From Verrucomicrobium sp. GAS474 (GTDB lineage: Bacteria; Verrucomicrobiota; Verrucomicrobiia; Methylacidiphilales; GAS474), in NCBI RefSeq assembly GCF_900105685.1, contig NZ_LT629781.1, positions 744,001-808,000 of the forward strand: a DNA stretch of 64,000 nt, read 5' to 3'. The translations under genes were made by a program, and so were the position numbers. This document shows, in pieces, positions 33,701 to 43,753 of the stretch (its first letter is position 1; every line of letters starts with the position of its first letter). The notes under the pieces were generated by a model that saw only the letters and a list, made by a program, of their open reading frames with translations, had not been told where the DNA came from and made no database searches.

Positions 33701-34264
33701 TCAGCTCACGTTGAGCGGCTTGTAGCTCAGCGCCGCCAGCCGCAGGTGAGCGACGATCGCCGCCACGGCGGTGAGGCCGGTGATCCAGACCGCCGGGGCG
33801 TGCCAAAAAACCTCCGAGGCCGAGTTCGCGAAGAGGAGCCCGAGGGCGACGCCGTTCCCCGCCGCGATCAGGAGGGCGCTGGTGTAATCGTGGAACCGCC
33901 GCCCGGCGTTGGCGCCCTTCGCCCACTGGGGCTGGAGGTTGAAGCTCGGGAGGACGAGGCCGGGATTGTTCAGGCTCTCCAGCTCCGAGAGGAAGCGCCG
34001 CAGGTTGGCGATCGTCAGCTCGTACTTGAAGTTGAGGAGCGTGAGGCACGCCGAGGCGATGGCGAAGCCGTAGAGAATCCAGAACGAGGCCGTGCTCGCC
34101 GTCCCGTCGGGCCGCCGGGTCCCGAGGAGGGCCGCCAGCAGGCCGAAGACGAGCGTCGAGTAAAAGACCAGCGACTGCTGCCGTTGGGCGACCCGCGCCG
34201 TCACCTCGTTGTAGGCGGCGATGTAGCGGTAATTGGCGGCGACGTGGTCGTGTTCGGGGGACAT
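33701..34264 (-). CDS. Four-helix membrane protein of unknown function
   Basis: 187 residues with two pairs of membrane segments (VFYSTLVFGLLAALLG, SFWILYGFAIASACLTLLNF, then LLIAAGNGVALGLLFA, VWITGLTAVAAIVAHL) separated by a cytoplasmic helix (ANLRRFLSELESLNNPG). The layout resembles small SLATT/DUF4231-like pairs, but I cannot assign it. It lies 10 bases after the NtrC-type regulator gene and is probably co-transcribed. Confidence 0.7.
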   Translation of the reverse strand: MSPEHDHVAANYRYIAAYNEVTARVAQRQQSLVFYSTLVFGLLAALLGTRRPDGTASTASFWILYGFAIASACLTLLNFKYELTIANLRRFLSELESLNNPGLVLPSFNLQPQWAKGANAGRRFHDYTSALLIAAGNGVALGLLFANSASEVFWHAPAVWITGLTAVAAIVAHLRLAALSYKPLNVS

Positions 34265-34274
34265 GGGGTGGGAT

Positions 34275-35747
<1,473 letters not shown>

Positions 35748-35861
35748 AACGTTCTGCTTCTTAAGAAGAAAACGTAAAAAAGTCGATCTCTATTGCGGTA
35801 TTTTTTTCCGACGAGGGGAAAAAGCGCCCGAACAGGAACTCGGGCAGGAAATCGGAAGCGG

Positions 35862-37652
35862 CTATTTTTTCACCACCGTCGGCTCGGCGAGGTAAAAAGT
35901 ACCCCGTCCGTGGAGCGACCATTGGAGGCGGCACTGGAGATCGCTTGCCTTATGGTCCCGCAGATCCATTCCTTCCTTCGTCGTGTCGCCGGGGCGGACC
36001 CGGAGCGGAATCCGGTATTCGGACCAGCTCGACCCGAGGTTGATTTCCCGGCTCGTGACGAGGGGGGGAAAGACGTCGAAGCCCTCCTCGTTATGGAGCT
36101 TGGTGACGACCCCGACGGTGACCTTGTCGAAGCGGTCGCCCTTGGCCCAGAAATGGAGCTCGTAGTTGGTATCGGGGGTGAGCATCAGGTAATCGGTGTC
36201 GCTCCCGCCGAAGCCGGTGCCGTTCGGGATGTAGCAGATCTTCCAGGTGTAGAGGTTGAGCTCGAAGATGGGGATTTCCCGGTTCTTTTCCCGCGCCTGT
36301 TCCTCGAAGATGTAGGCATCGGAGACGGTCCCCTTCGGCTGGGGGACGAAGGAGAACTTCAGCGCGTGCTTCGATTTCGTCCCGGCCGGCATCTCGAAAT
36401 CCTTCTCGTACATCGCGGCCTCGGCCGGTTCGGCGCTCACCGACTGGAGGACGAAGAACGACGAGGCGGGCGGGACGCTGGGAATGCCGTAATACCGGAG
36501 CCAGTTCCACCGCACCGGCTCCATGGTGGCGACGCCGGGAGGGGCGATCTTCACGGCATCGACCTTGTCGAACTTCGGCTCGGCGACGGTTCCGGTGTTG
36601 CGGGCGATGCGGACGGGGTTGGTCCGGGTGACGTCGGAGTCGGAGGCCGAGCTGAAGAGGATGACCGGCTTGCCGTTGCCGTCGAGGTCGCCGATCGTCG
36701 CGCGGACGAGGGAGCCCCAGCCGGTTTCCTTGCCGTTCAGCTTGAGGAAGATCGGTTCCTTGAACTTCGGCTGCGTCGCGCCCTCGGCGGTGTCGTTGAG
36801 GTAGAGGAGGAGGTGGCCCTCGCGGTCGCCGACGAAGAGGTCGGGCTTCTTGTCGCCGTTCCAGTCATAGGAGCAGACGGAGAGCTGCTCCCGCCCCTCG
36901 CCCCGGAGGAGGAGGACCCGCTCGGCGAACTGGGGACGGGCGTTGCTTCCGGTGTTCTTGAGGTAGTAGATGTTGTCGGCGGCGTAGGTGCCGTCGCCGA
37001 CGAGGAGGTCGGCGTTCTCCGAGCCGGGAATCCACTGCGCGAGGGCGGGGGCGAGGTAGGCGCACCAGAGGCCCTTGGCGCTGGTGGGAATGGCGACGGC
37101 GTCGAGGTTCTGCGTCGCCTCGAAGCGGGGGATCGCCGAGTTCTCCATCATCCGGACCCGGAAGAGTTCCCCCAATCCGTTGCCGAAGAAGAAAGTACGG
37201 AGGCCGCCGGCGTCGGGCGGGGTGATGTCGAACGCGAGGGGAGAGCCGCCGAGGTCGATCGGGATCGGGATGCCGGCGTCGAACTTCGCATCGGTCTTGG
37301 TCCCGCGGTTGTAATAGATCCAGAGACCGCCCTGGGCGTCGGACATCACGAGGTCGAGGAGGCCGTCCCCGTCGATATCGGCGAAGCGGACGGCGGGGGG
37401 GAACATCTTGAAGGTCAACTTTCCCTTCGAGTCGACGACGGGGCCGCCGCCCTGCCGCCCGGTCGGCTCTCCGAGGGTGTTCGCGCCCGAGGCCCAGAAC
37501 TGGACCCCGGAACGGACCTCGTCGAGGCTCCGCTCCGGGATCAGGCTCTTGACGGGCGCGTCGTCGGCCCGCAGCGAAAGCGGAAGAAGCGCCGCGCCGA
37601 GGAGAAGCGGGAGCAGAAGGAGGGACGCCGGGGCGCGAAGGAAGGACAGCAT
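35862..37652 (-). CDS. Exported FG-GAP/VCBS-repeat protein
   Basis: A 596-residue exported protein, with a signal starting at 37652 (MLSFLRAPASLLLLPLLLGA). Repeats with the calcium-binding pattern of beta-propeller FG-GAP/VCBS domains occur through the first two thirds: FADIDGDGLLDLVMSD, YDWNGDKKPDLFVGDREGHL, IGDLDGNGKPVILFSS. The C-terminal part lacks them and looks like a beta-sandwich. Its start overlaps the stop of the DUF4159 gene (ATGA), so they form one unit. An extracytoplasmic binding or scaffold role is likely; the ligand is unknown. Confidence 0.85.
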   Translation of the reverse strand: MLSFLRAPASLLLLPLLLGAALLPLSLRADDAPVKSLIPERSLDEVRSGVQFWASGANTLGEPTGRQGGGPVVDSKGKLTFKMFPPAVRFADIDGDGLLDLVMSDAQGGLWIYYNRGTKTDAKFDAGIPIPIDLGGSPLAFDITPPDAGGLRTFFFGNGLGELFRVRMMENSAIPRFEATQNLDAVAIPTSAKGLWCAYLAPALAQWIPGSENADLLVGDGTYAADNIYYLKNTGSNARPQFAERVLLLRGEGREQLSVCSYDWNGDKKPDLFVGDREGHLLLYLNDTAEGATQPKFKEPIFLKLNGKETGWGSLVRATIGDLDGNGKPVILFSSASDSDVTRTNPVRIARNTGTVAEPKFDKVDAVKIAPPGVATMEPVRWNWLRYYGIPSVPPASSFFVLQSVSAEPAEAAMYEKDFEMPAGTKSKHALKFSFVPQPKGTVSDAYIFEEQAREKNREIPIFELNLYTWKICYIPNGTGFGGSDTDYLMLTPDTNYELHFWAKGDRFDKVTVGVVTKLHNEEGFDVFPPLVTSREINLGSSWSEYRIPLRVRPGDTTKEGMDLRDHKASDLQCRLQWSLHGRGTFYLAEPTVVKK

Positions 37653-38998
37653 CACAGGTTGTTGAGTTTTTCCTGAAACCGGGTGAGGAGGTGGGCGACG
37701 ATGTTCGTCCCGAGCTGGAACGATTTCTCCGACGCGTCGATGGTCCAATTCCGGTAGGGGGCGAAGATGACGCTGCTCTGGTTGGACAGCATGTAGTTCT
37801 GCCGCTGGCTGACGATCCCCTTCTTGTCCCCCGCGATGTTGTGCTGCCAGCCGTCGAGCTTGTTCCCCCCGCCGGGCGGCTTGATGGGGGGCCTGAACGC
37901 CATGTTCATCATGTCGGTGTAATTGTTCGGCGTGTAGAGGATGGCGATGCAGTCGTCGATCTGGAGCATCTCCAGGGCCTCGTTGCGGAAGTTCATCCCC
38001 GCCGGGACGGCGTCGAGCTGGTAGTAGGCGTCGCGGCCCTTGAAGATCGGATGGTCGAGGGGGATCGGCTCGAACTGCTTGTCGGGGTCGGGGATGACGC
38101 GCTTCATCTCCCGGCGGAAGGCGATGTCGAAGCGGGAGCCGTACCCGGCGAGGCCGTTGTCCCCCCAGACGGCGCCGCCCTCGATGAGGTAGCGGCGGAG
38201 GGTGGCGACTTCCTTCTCGGTGAGGACGAAGTCGGCGAAGCCGGCGAAATAGACGAAGGGCGGCTTGATCCGGAAGATCTCGTCGGTCGAGAGGTCGATC
38301 GGCGTCGGCGTGAGGGAGGCCTGGATGCGGTTGCCGCTCCACGCGTTGATCATCGTGAGGAGGTTGATGATCGGCCCGCGGACGATCTTCCCGTCGACGA
38401 CGTCGTGGTAGTCGGCGGGGTTGAGGGTCGAGGCCTTCGCGAGGTAGCAGGAGAACTTCGCGCGGAGGTTCTGCCCCTTCCCCTGCGGGCCGCTCTTCCC
38501 GTCCTCGCCCCACGTGCCGACGGTGGCGCGGATCGCCGAGGCGCGGGAGGCGAAGCTGTTCGTGTTCCGCGGCGTGCTCGGGGCCGCGACGTTCTGCTGC
38601 GCGGTGGTCGGCGGCGCGATCGTCGGGACGGCGATCGTGACGGGGACGGTGAAGGCGCTCGGGTCGTTCGTGAGGGCGCTGATCGGGTCGTGGGGGGTCG
38701 GCGTCGTCTCGGTCGGGACGGGCGGGGTCTCAGTCGGCGGGGTGACGGGGGCGGGGGGCGGCGGCGGCGCGGCGGGCGGGCCCTGGGAGACGTCGGAGGC
38801 CTCGAAGTCGCCCTTCGGCCCCTTGCCGCCGGGGAAGAGGACGCTGCTGCCGAAGATCAGGAGGAGGAGGAGGTGGAGGAGCCCGGCGACGACGACGTAG
38901 GGATTGCGGAGTAGCTTCTCCCACCACGTCTTCTTCCGCTCGCCCGCCTTGAGGTCGGCGAGGACGGGTTTCGTGTGGGGATCGAGTCCGGTGCTCAT
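37652..38998 (-). CDS. TonB-like membrane anchor fused to DUF4159
   Basis: A 448-residue protein. The N-terminus is cytoplasmic, with one membrane segment (NPYVVVAGLLHLLLLLIFGS, about residues 32-55) and then a Pro/Thr-rich periplasmic stretch (PPAAPPPPPAPVTPPTETPP), as in TonB. Instead of a TonB C-terminal domain it ends in DUF4159 (RAKFSCYLAKASTLNPADYH, then EIFRIKPPFVYFAGFADFVL and GGAVWGDNGLAGYGSRFD), a glutamine-amidotransferase-like fold usually without catalytic residues. It follows ExbD on the same strand (21 bases) and is coupled to the VCBS gene. Transmission of ExbB/ExbD motor force to a DUF4159-dependent partner is inferred. Confidence 0.8.
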   Translation of the reverse strand: MSTGLDPHTKPVLADLKAGERKKTWWEKLLRNPYVVVAGLLHLLLLLIFGSSVLFPGGKGPKGDFEASDVSQGPPAAPPPPPAPVTPPTETPPVPTETTPTPHDPISALTNDPSAFTVPVTIAVPTIAPPTTAQQNVAAPSTPRNTNSFASRASAIRATVGTWGEDGKSGPQGKGQNLRAKFSCYLAKASTLNPADYHDVVDGKIVRGPIINLLTMINAWSGNRIQASLTPTPIDLSTDEIFRIKPPFVYFAGFADFVLTEKEVATLRRYLIEGGAVWGDNGLAGYGSRFDIAFRREMKRVIPDPDKQFEPIPLDHPIFKGRDAYYQLDAVPAGMNFRNEALEMLQIDDCIAILYTPNNYTDMMNMAFRPPIKPPGGGNKLDGWQHNIAGDKKGIVSQRQNYMLSNQSSVIFAPYRNWTIDASEKSFQLGTNIVAHLLTRFQEKLNNL

Positions 38999-39019
38999 GA
39001 AAGGGAGGGAAGGGGCGCG

Positions 39020-39436
39020 CTAGGAAGAGCCGAAGGAGATGTTCTTCACCCCGGCGGCGCTGCAGGCGTTGAGGACGTCGATGACCCGTTCCTCGAGGGC
39101 GTGGGGATTGGGGGCGATGATGACGGCCTGCTTCTCGCCGAACTGCTTGATCGCGTCGGAGAGCTTCTGCTTCAGCTCGGGCAGGTCGTGGTTCTTCGGC
39201 GCGTCGATCGGCGTCTGGTTGAAGGAAACCTGGCCGCCGACGTCGATGCCGAGGGTGATCGGGGTGTCGGGCGTCCCGGGGCTGCTCCCCTGGGAGGGGA
39301 GCTTGATGCCGAGCTCGGTCTCCTTCACCTGCTGGGAGGCCGTGACCATGAAGAAGAGGAGAAGGACGAAGAGAAGATCGAGCAGGGGCGCGATCTGCAG
39401 CCCGAACTCGCCTTCCTCGCCGCCGCCGCTCGCCAT
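39020..39436 (-). CDS. exbD: ExbD/TolR-type protein, second copy
   Basis: A 138-residue inner-membrane protein. A polar start (GGGEEGEFGLQIAPLLDLLF) leads into the single membrane segment LLDLLFVLLLFFMVTASQQ, whose Asp is the proton-linked residue of ExbD/TolR. A periplasmic domain follows (VKETELGIKLPSQGS to the end). It follows the first ExbD gene by 3 bases. Two ExbD genes with one ExbB occur in other PVC bacteria. Confidence 0.9.
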   Translation of the reverse strand: MASGGGEEGEFGLQIAPLLDLLFVLLLFFMVTASQQVKETELGIKLPSQGSSPGTPDTPITLGIDVGGQVSFNQTPIDAPKNHDLPELKQKLSDAIKQFGEKQAVIIAPNPHALEERVIDVLNACSAAGVKNISFGSS

Positions 39437-39439
39437 GGC

Positions 39440-39934
39440 CTAGCCGCCTCCCGCGGGTTGGGCCTTCTGCTGGCCGGGCTGTTCGCCGCTCAGCACCGCG
39501 AAGGTGACGTTGGAAATCCCGGCCTGGCCGCAGGCCCGCATGAGGTCGGCGACGTAGGCGTACTCGACCGACTTGTCGGCCCGCAGGAGGACGCGGAGGA
39601 CGGGATCGGCCGAGACCTTCCCCTGCAGGTAGGAGGTGAGAGCGGCGGTGTCGGGGACGGTCTGGTCGTCGATGTACATGGAGCCGGTCTTCGCGACGAT
39701 GTCCCAGCGGACGTTGATGACGACCTGGTGGCCCTTCTGCTTGTTCTCCTTGCTGTCCTTCGCGACGGGGAGCTTCACGTTCTTGTCGGTCCGGAGGACT
39801 TCGACCGTGGTGATGCTCATGAAGAAGACGAGGAGGACGAAGAGGAGGTCGGCCATCGGCGCGACCTGGAACTCGGGCTCGCCGCCGTCGTCCTGGAGGG
39901 CGCGGTTCACCCGTTTCTTGCGGAGCTTGGCCAT
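39440..39934 (-). CDS. exbD: ExbD/TolR-type protein, first copy
   Basis: A 164-residue ExbD-like protein with a polar start (KRVNRALQDDGGEPEFQVAP), a membrane segment with the key Asp (MADLLFVLLVFFMSITTVEV) and a longer periplasmic part than the second copy, ending in a Gln/Gly-rich tail. It follows ExbB by 40 bases. Its distinct tail suggests that the two ExbD subunits have different roles or assemble as a heteromer. Confidence 0.9.
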   Translation of the reverse strand: MAKLRKKRVNRALQDDGGEPEFQVAPMADLLFVLLVFFMSITTVEVLRTDKNVKLPVAKDSKENKQKGHQVVINVRWDIVAKTGSMYIDDQTVPDTAALTSYLQGKVSADPVLRVLLRADKSVEYAYVADLMRACGQAGISNVTFAVLSGEQPGQQKAQPAGGG

Positions 39935-39974
39935 GGGAGGGACGACGCGGGGAGGGAAGGTTGCGCGGGAAGGG

Positions 39975-40823
39975 TCAGGCGGAGACGACTTCGCCGCCGA
40001 CCTCGCCGCCGTTCTCGAAGGCGCCGCCGCCGGGCTGGCCGACGACCATCCCGGCGACGTGCTCGTAGGGGATGTTCTCGAAGAGGCGGTAGATGGCGAA
40101 GTCGGCCATCATGATCGCCGTCTGCGCCTTGTTCTTGAAGACGTAGAAGAAGAGGAAGCCCGGGATGGCGACGATGAGGCCCGCCGCCGTCGAGGTCAGC
40201 ACCTCGCCGATCGCCGCCGCGAGGCCGGAGGGATCGCCGATGCCCGACGCGCCGAGGGAGTTGAAGGCGCTGATCATGCCGATGACGGTACCCGTCAGCC
40301 CGATCATCGGGGTGACGACGCCGATGACGGAGAGGTAGTTCATGTTCGCCTTCAGCATGACGGCCTGCTGGGAGGAGACCTCGTCGAGGGCGTGGGTGAC
40401 GGCCTCGTGGCCGCGGCCGATCCGCTCCAGCGCGACGCCGACGACGCGGGCGAGGAAGGAGCGGTTCTCCTCGCAGAACTGCCAGGCTTCCTGATAGGAG
40501 CCGTAGCTGATCAGCTCCTGGAGGCGGGCGAGCTGGGCCTTCGGGGCGAGGGCCTCGAAGCGGAGCTTCAGGAAGCCCTCGATGATGAAGCCGGTGACGA
40601 CGATGGAGAGGATGGCGCAGATCCAGACGGCGAAGCCGGAGTGGGTGATGACGTGCATCAGGGTCTTGTCAGAGGCCACCGCCTTCGGCGCGATCGTGTC
40701 CCCCGCGGTGGCCGCGGCTTCCTGCGCGTGGAGGGCGGGAGCGGAGAGTTCGAGCAACCCGACGACGCCGACGGCGAGGACGAGGAGGAAGAGGAGGTGG
40801 CGGAGGGAGAGGCGGTTCATCAT
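39975..40823 (-). CDS. exbB: ExbB/TolQ/MotA-type proton channel
   Basis: A 282-residue inner-membrane protein with a probable signal or first membrane segment and a second segment from FAVWICAILSIVVTGFIIEG. The channel region is MNYLSVIGVVTPMIGLTGTV with IGMISAFNSLG following, and a last segment at GLIVAIPGFLFFYVFKNKAQ, all as in ExbB. With ExbD it forms the proton-driven motor. The start may be Met1 or Met2 (40820). It heads the operon that runs to 35862, 132 bases after an upstream TPR gene. Confidence 0.92.
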   Translation of the reverse strand: MMNRLSLRHLLFLLVLAVGVVGLLELSAPALHAQEAAATAGDTIAPKAVASDKTLMHVITHSGFAVWICAILSIVVTGFIIEGFLKLRFEALAPKAQLARLQELISYGSYQEAWQFCEENRSFLARVVGVALERIGRGHEAVTHALDEVSSQQAVMLKANMNYLSVIGVVTPMIGLTGTVIGMISAFNSLGASGIGDPSGLAAAIGEVLTSTAAGLIVAIPGFLFFYVFKNKAQTAIMMADFAIYRLFENIPYEHVAGMVVGQPGGGAFENGGEVGGEVVSA

Positions 40824-40941
40824 GGTTTTGGGTCTAGGCTCTGGGCTATTAAAATGATCGAAACTATTAGTCTATCTAAAGAATTACGTCAGCACTGTAA
40901 AGCGATTTGGGCCACACGAAAGGGAGTGAGTCACTCGGAGC

Positions 40942-40965
40942 GGTTCCCTCTCTCACTAGGGAACC
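40942..40965 (-). terminator. Hairpin at the end of the TPR gene
   Basis: GGTTCCCT (40942-40949) pairs with AGGGAACC (40958-40965); the stop codon of the TPR gene (40958-40956) lies in the stem. There is no T-run. It may attenuate rather than end transcription into exbB. Confidence 0.35.
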
Positions 40966-41705
40966 TGCAGGGCGGGCGTCGCCCCGGTCAGGCTGGCGAT
41001 CTTCTGCTGCGCCGCCTTCACGCTGGCCTCGTTCTGGTTGAAAAGGGTGACGGTCGTGAGATAGGACTCGTAGGCGGCGGCGGTATCGCCCTTCGCCTCG
41101 AGCACCTCGCCGTTCAGGAGGAAGAGGGAGCCGAGGGAATCGGCGGCGGCGGCCGAGCCGGGGGCCTTCTTCACCTCGGCGACGATCGGCTGGAGGAGGG
41201 CGAGGGCCTCGTCGACCTTCTTCTGGATCAACGCGTAACGGGCAAGGGCGATCTTCGCCGCGATGGGGGATTCGGGACCGCTGTAGAGGGAGGCGAGGTC
41301 GGCGTAGATGGCGGCAGTCTTCGCCGTGTCGCCCTTCTGCTGGGCGGCGTCGGCGAGGCGGGCCATGGCCATCGGCACCCAGGGGACGGGAAGCCCCTTG
41401 TATTGGTCGACGAGGGGCTGGAGCGTGCTCTGGACGAGGTCGGGGGAGGCCTTTTCCGTCGCCGCCATCGCGGCGGGGACGGTCATGTCGATCCGCGCCA
41501 CGTCGGCGACGGGGACGCCGATGACCCCCGCCGGAAGCTTCAGCATGATGTTGCCGCCCTGGAACTGGGTGATTTCCCCGGTCAACAGGGAGCCGTCCTT
41601 TTTGTAAAGCGTATCGTCAGCCCGAAGAAAGCCGGGCAGGAGGAAGCCGAAGGCGAGCGCGACGATGAGGCATCCCTTCCCCACGCGGACGACCGCCTGA
41701 TCCAT
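40956..41705 (-). CDS. Exported TPR protein
   Basis: A 249-residue exported protein starting at 41705 (MDQAVVRVGKGCLIVALAFG). After a small N-terminal beta motif (LYKKDGSLLTGEITQFQGGN, then IMLKLPAGVIGVPVADVARI) it is a helical repeat domain (KTAAIYADLASLYSGPESPI, AYESYLTTVTLFNQNEASV). An upstream ATG at 41735 is in frame but gives no better signal. It lies before the ExbB gene on the same strand; together they suggest a periplasmic assembly partner. Function unknown. Confidence 0.75.
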   Translation of the reverse strand: MDQAVVRVGKGCLIVALAFGFLLPGFLRADDTLYKKDGSLLTGEITQFQGGNIMLKLPAGVIGVPVADVARIDMTVPAAMAATEKASPDLVQSTLQPLVDQYKGLPVPWVPMAMARLADAAQQKGDTAKTAAIYADLASLYSGPESPIAAKIALARYALIQKKVDEALALLQPIVAEVKKAPGSAAAADSLGSLFLLNGEVLEAKGDTAAAYESYLTTVTLFNQNEASVKAAQQKIASLTGATPALQVP

Positions 41706-42321
41706 TTCAGATGAAAAGAAGGATGAAAAAATCATGCGAGCGAAGAGCAGGTTACGAAGTTAAGTGGTTCGCGAGGGAGTTCGTACAGCCAAACACTTAA
41801 AATCTCACCGAGGGGACCTATTATTAGCAATCACGCCTTGCATTGCAAGGGCGAGTTTCAATTGCTTGTCTAAACATTTTAAGGAGAACCTTCAGAGAGG
41901 AAGCGATTTTTGATGATTTTGTAACCTTAGATAGGGCTGAACGTCTGGCTTGTGTCTTTTTCTGTTTCCCAAGCCCTCCCTCTCCCAACAAGGAGTCTGG
42001 CCATATGGGTCCCCTCTCCCCCCGCAATCCGTACCCTCGGGCGTACCGGAACCATCCGATTTTAATCCAGTGAGAAGACGAGGCGCCGCCCAAGCGCGTC
42101 CGCCTAGTTAAGGCCCTCCGAAGGGGAGGTTCCAGGAGGGGCAAAGCCCCTCTTGGGCTATAAAGCGGATCGCCTCCAGCTGTACAGGGTTGACCGCGCA
42201 AGTCCCGAAGGGCATCCCCAGTCCGCGATCCCCCCCACAACCCAGACTTCCCAAACCGCCCCACACCCCCTAAGCTAGCCTCCTTCCAAAGAACCCCATC
42301 CCCTTCCCCATCCTTATCCCC
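41706..42321. other. 616-base gap, mostly structured repeat
   Basis: Between the TPR gene and lpd. The left third is AT-rich with no ORF I trust. The right part (about 41990-42226) is copy 1 of a structured element described separately. A promoter for lpd is presumably between 42226 and 42322, but I cannot name its boxes. Confidence 0.6.
41990..42226. repeat. Structured duplicated element, copy 1
   Basis: About 235 bases matching 61910-62146 almost without gaps; over 42061-42220 I count 23 mismatches in 160 bases. It contains an 11-base-pair hairpin (CCAGGAGGGGC-AAA-GCCCCTCTTGG), an outer GGAGG/CCTCC pairing around it, a GAC-bulge-GCGC/GCGC-GTC stem and a CCC-GAA-GGG hairpin at the end. It could be a non-coding RNA, a leader element of lpd or a mobile repeat. 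Strand not known. Confidence 0.6.
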
Positions 42322-43725
42322 ATGAGTTACGATCTGGTAGTCATCGGCGGCGGTCCCGCCGGATATGTCGGTGCGATCCGCGCCGCGCAGCTCGGCAAGA
42401 AAGTCGCCTGCGTCGAAGTCGAGCGCGCCGGAGGCACCTGCCTCAACTGGGGCTGCATCCCGACGAAGGCCCTCCTGAAGAGCGCCGACTTCTACCACCA
42501 GGCGAAGCGGGCCGAGGAATTCGGCTTCAAGATCGGCAAGATCGAGTTCGATTTCGCCAAGGTCATGGCCCGCAGCCGGGGCGTCTCCGACCAGATGGCC
42601 AAGGGGATCGAGAGCCTCTTCCGCAGCAAGAAGGTCGACTACCTCGTCGGCCGCGGCCAGATCACCCCCGACAAGAAAGTCATCGTCACCGCCGCCGACG
42701 GGACGAAGCAGACCCTCGAGGCGAAGAACATCCTCCTCGCCACCGGCTGCACGCCGAAGGCCCTCCCCGGGCTGAAGCCCGACGGGAAGAAGATCTTCTC
42801 CAGCCGCGAGATCCTCGCGATCAAGGAGCAGCCGAAGTCGATCATCATCCTCGGCGCGGGCGCGATCGGCGTCGAGTTCGCCCACTTCCTGAACGCCTTC
42901 GGGACGAAGGTCACCCTCGTCGAGATGATGCCGAACATCCTCCCCATCGAGGACGAGGAAGTCTCCCGCCTCCTCGGCCGGACCTTCGTGAAGAACGGCA
43001 TCGAGGTCCTCACGAACACCAAGGTCGAGAAGACCGAGGTGACGGCGACGGGCGTCAAGATCACCACCTCCTCCGCCACCGGCGAGGCCGGGACGGCGAC
43101 CTCGACTTACGAGGCCGACACCCTCCTCGTCGCCATCGGCGTCCAGGCGAACACCGAGGGCCTCTTCGCCGCCGGCGTCGCCCCGGAGCTCGACCGCGGC
43201 TTCCTCAAGACCAACGGCAGCTACCAGACCTCGATCCCGGGCGTCTACGGCGCGGGCGACATCGTCGGGCCGCCCTGGCTCGCCCACGTCGCCTCCCACG
43301 AGGCCGTCGAGGCCGTCGAGGGGATCTTCGTCCCCGGCAAGAAGCCGAAGAAGGTCGAGCTCTTCCCCGGCTGCACCTACTGCAGCCCCCAGGTCGCCAG
43401 CATCGGCCTCACCGAGAAGAAGGCGAAGGAAAAGGGCCTCAAGTACAAGGTCGGCAAGTTCCCCTACGTCGCCAGCGGCCGCGCCGTCGCCGTCGGGGAG
43501 CCCGAGGGCTTCGTGAAGCTGATCGTCGCCGAGCCGCACGGGGAGATCCTCGGCGCCCACATCATCGGCAGCGAGGCGACCGAGCTCATCGCCGAGCTCG
43601 GCCTCGCGATGACGCTCGAGGCAACGGTCGACGAGATCCACTCGACGATCCACGCCCATCCGACGCTGAGCGAGATGATCGCCGAGGCGACCCTCGCCGC
43701 CCAGGGCCACCCGATCCACATTTAG
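42322..43725 (+). CDS. lpd: Dihydrolipoyl dehydrogenase
   Basis: A 467-residue FAD flavoprotein, the E3 component that reoxidises lipoyl groups in 2-oxoacid dehydrogenase or glycine cleavage complexes. Motifs: VVIGGGPAGYVGAIRAAQLG (FAD), GGTCLNWGCIPTK with the redox pair, IILGAGAIGVEFAHFLNAFG (NAD), GVYGAGDI and the C-terminal HAHPTLSE with the catalytic His. Length is normal. No E1 or E2 gene adjoins it, so it is probably shared between complexes. The structured element copy 1 ends about 95 bases before its start. Confidence 0.97.
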   Translation: MSYDLVVIGGGPAGYVGAIRAAQLGKKVACVEVERAGGTCLNWGCIPTKALLKSADFYHQAKRAEEFGFKIGKIEFDFAKVMARSRGVSDQMAKGIESLFRSKKVDYLVGRGQITPDKKVIVTAADGTKQTLEAKNILLATGCTPKALPGLKPDGKKIFSSREILAIKEQPKSIIILGAGAIGVEFAHFLNAFGTKVTLVEMMPNILPIEDEEVSRLLGRTFVKNGIEVLTNTKVEKTEVTATGVKITTSSATGEAGTATSTYEADTLLVAIGVQANTEGLFAAGVAPELDRGFLKTNGSYQTSIPGVYGAGDIVGPPWLAHVASHEAVEAVEGIFVPGKKPKKVELFPGCTYCSPQVASIGLTEKKAKEKGLKYKVGKFPYVASGRAVAVGEPEGFVKLIVAEPHGEILGAHIIGSEATELIAELGLAMTLEATVDEIHSTIHAHPTLSEMIAEATLAAQGHPIHI

Positions 43726-43753
43726 TCTTCAACCGTCCTCCCTCCGGCCCGCC

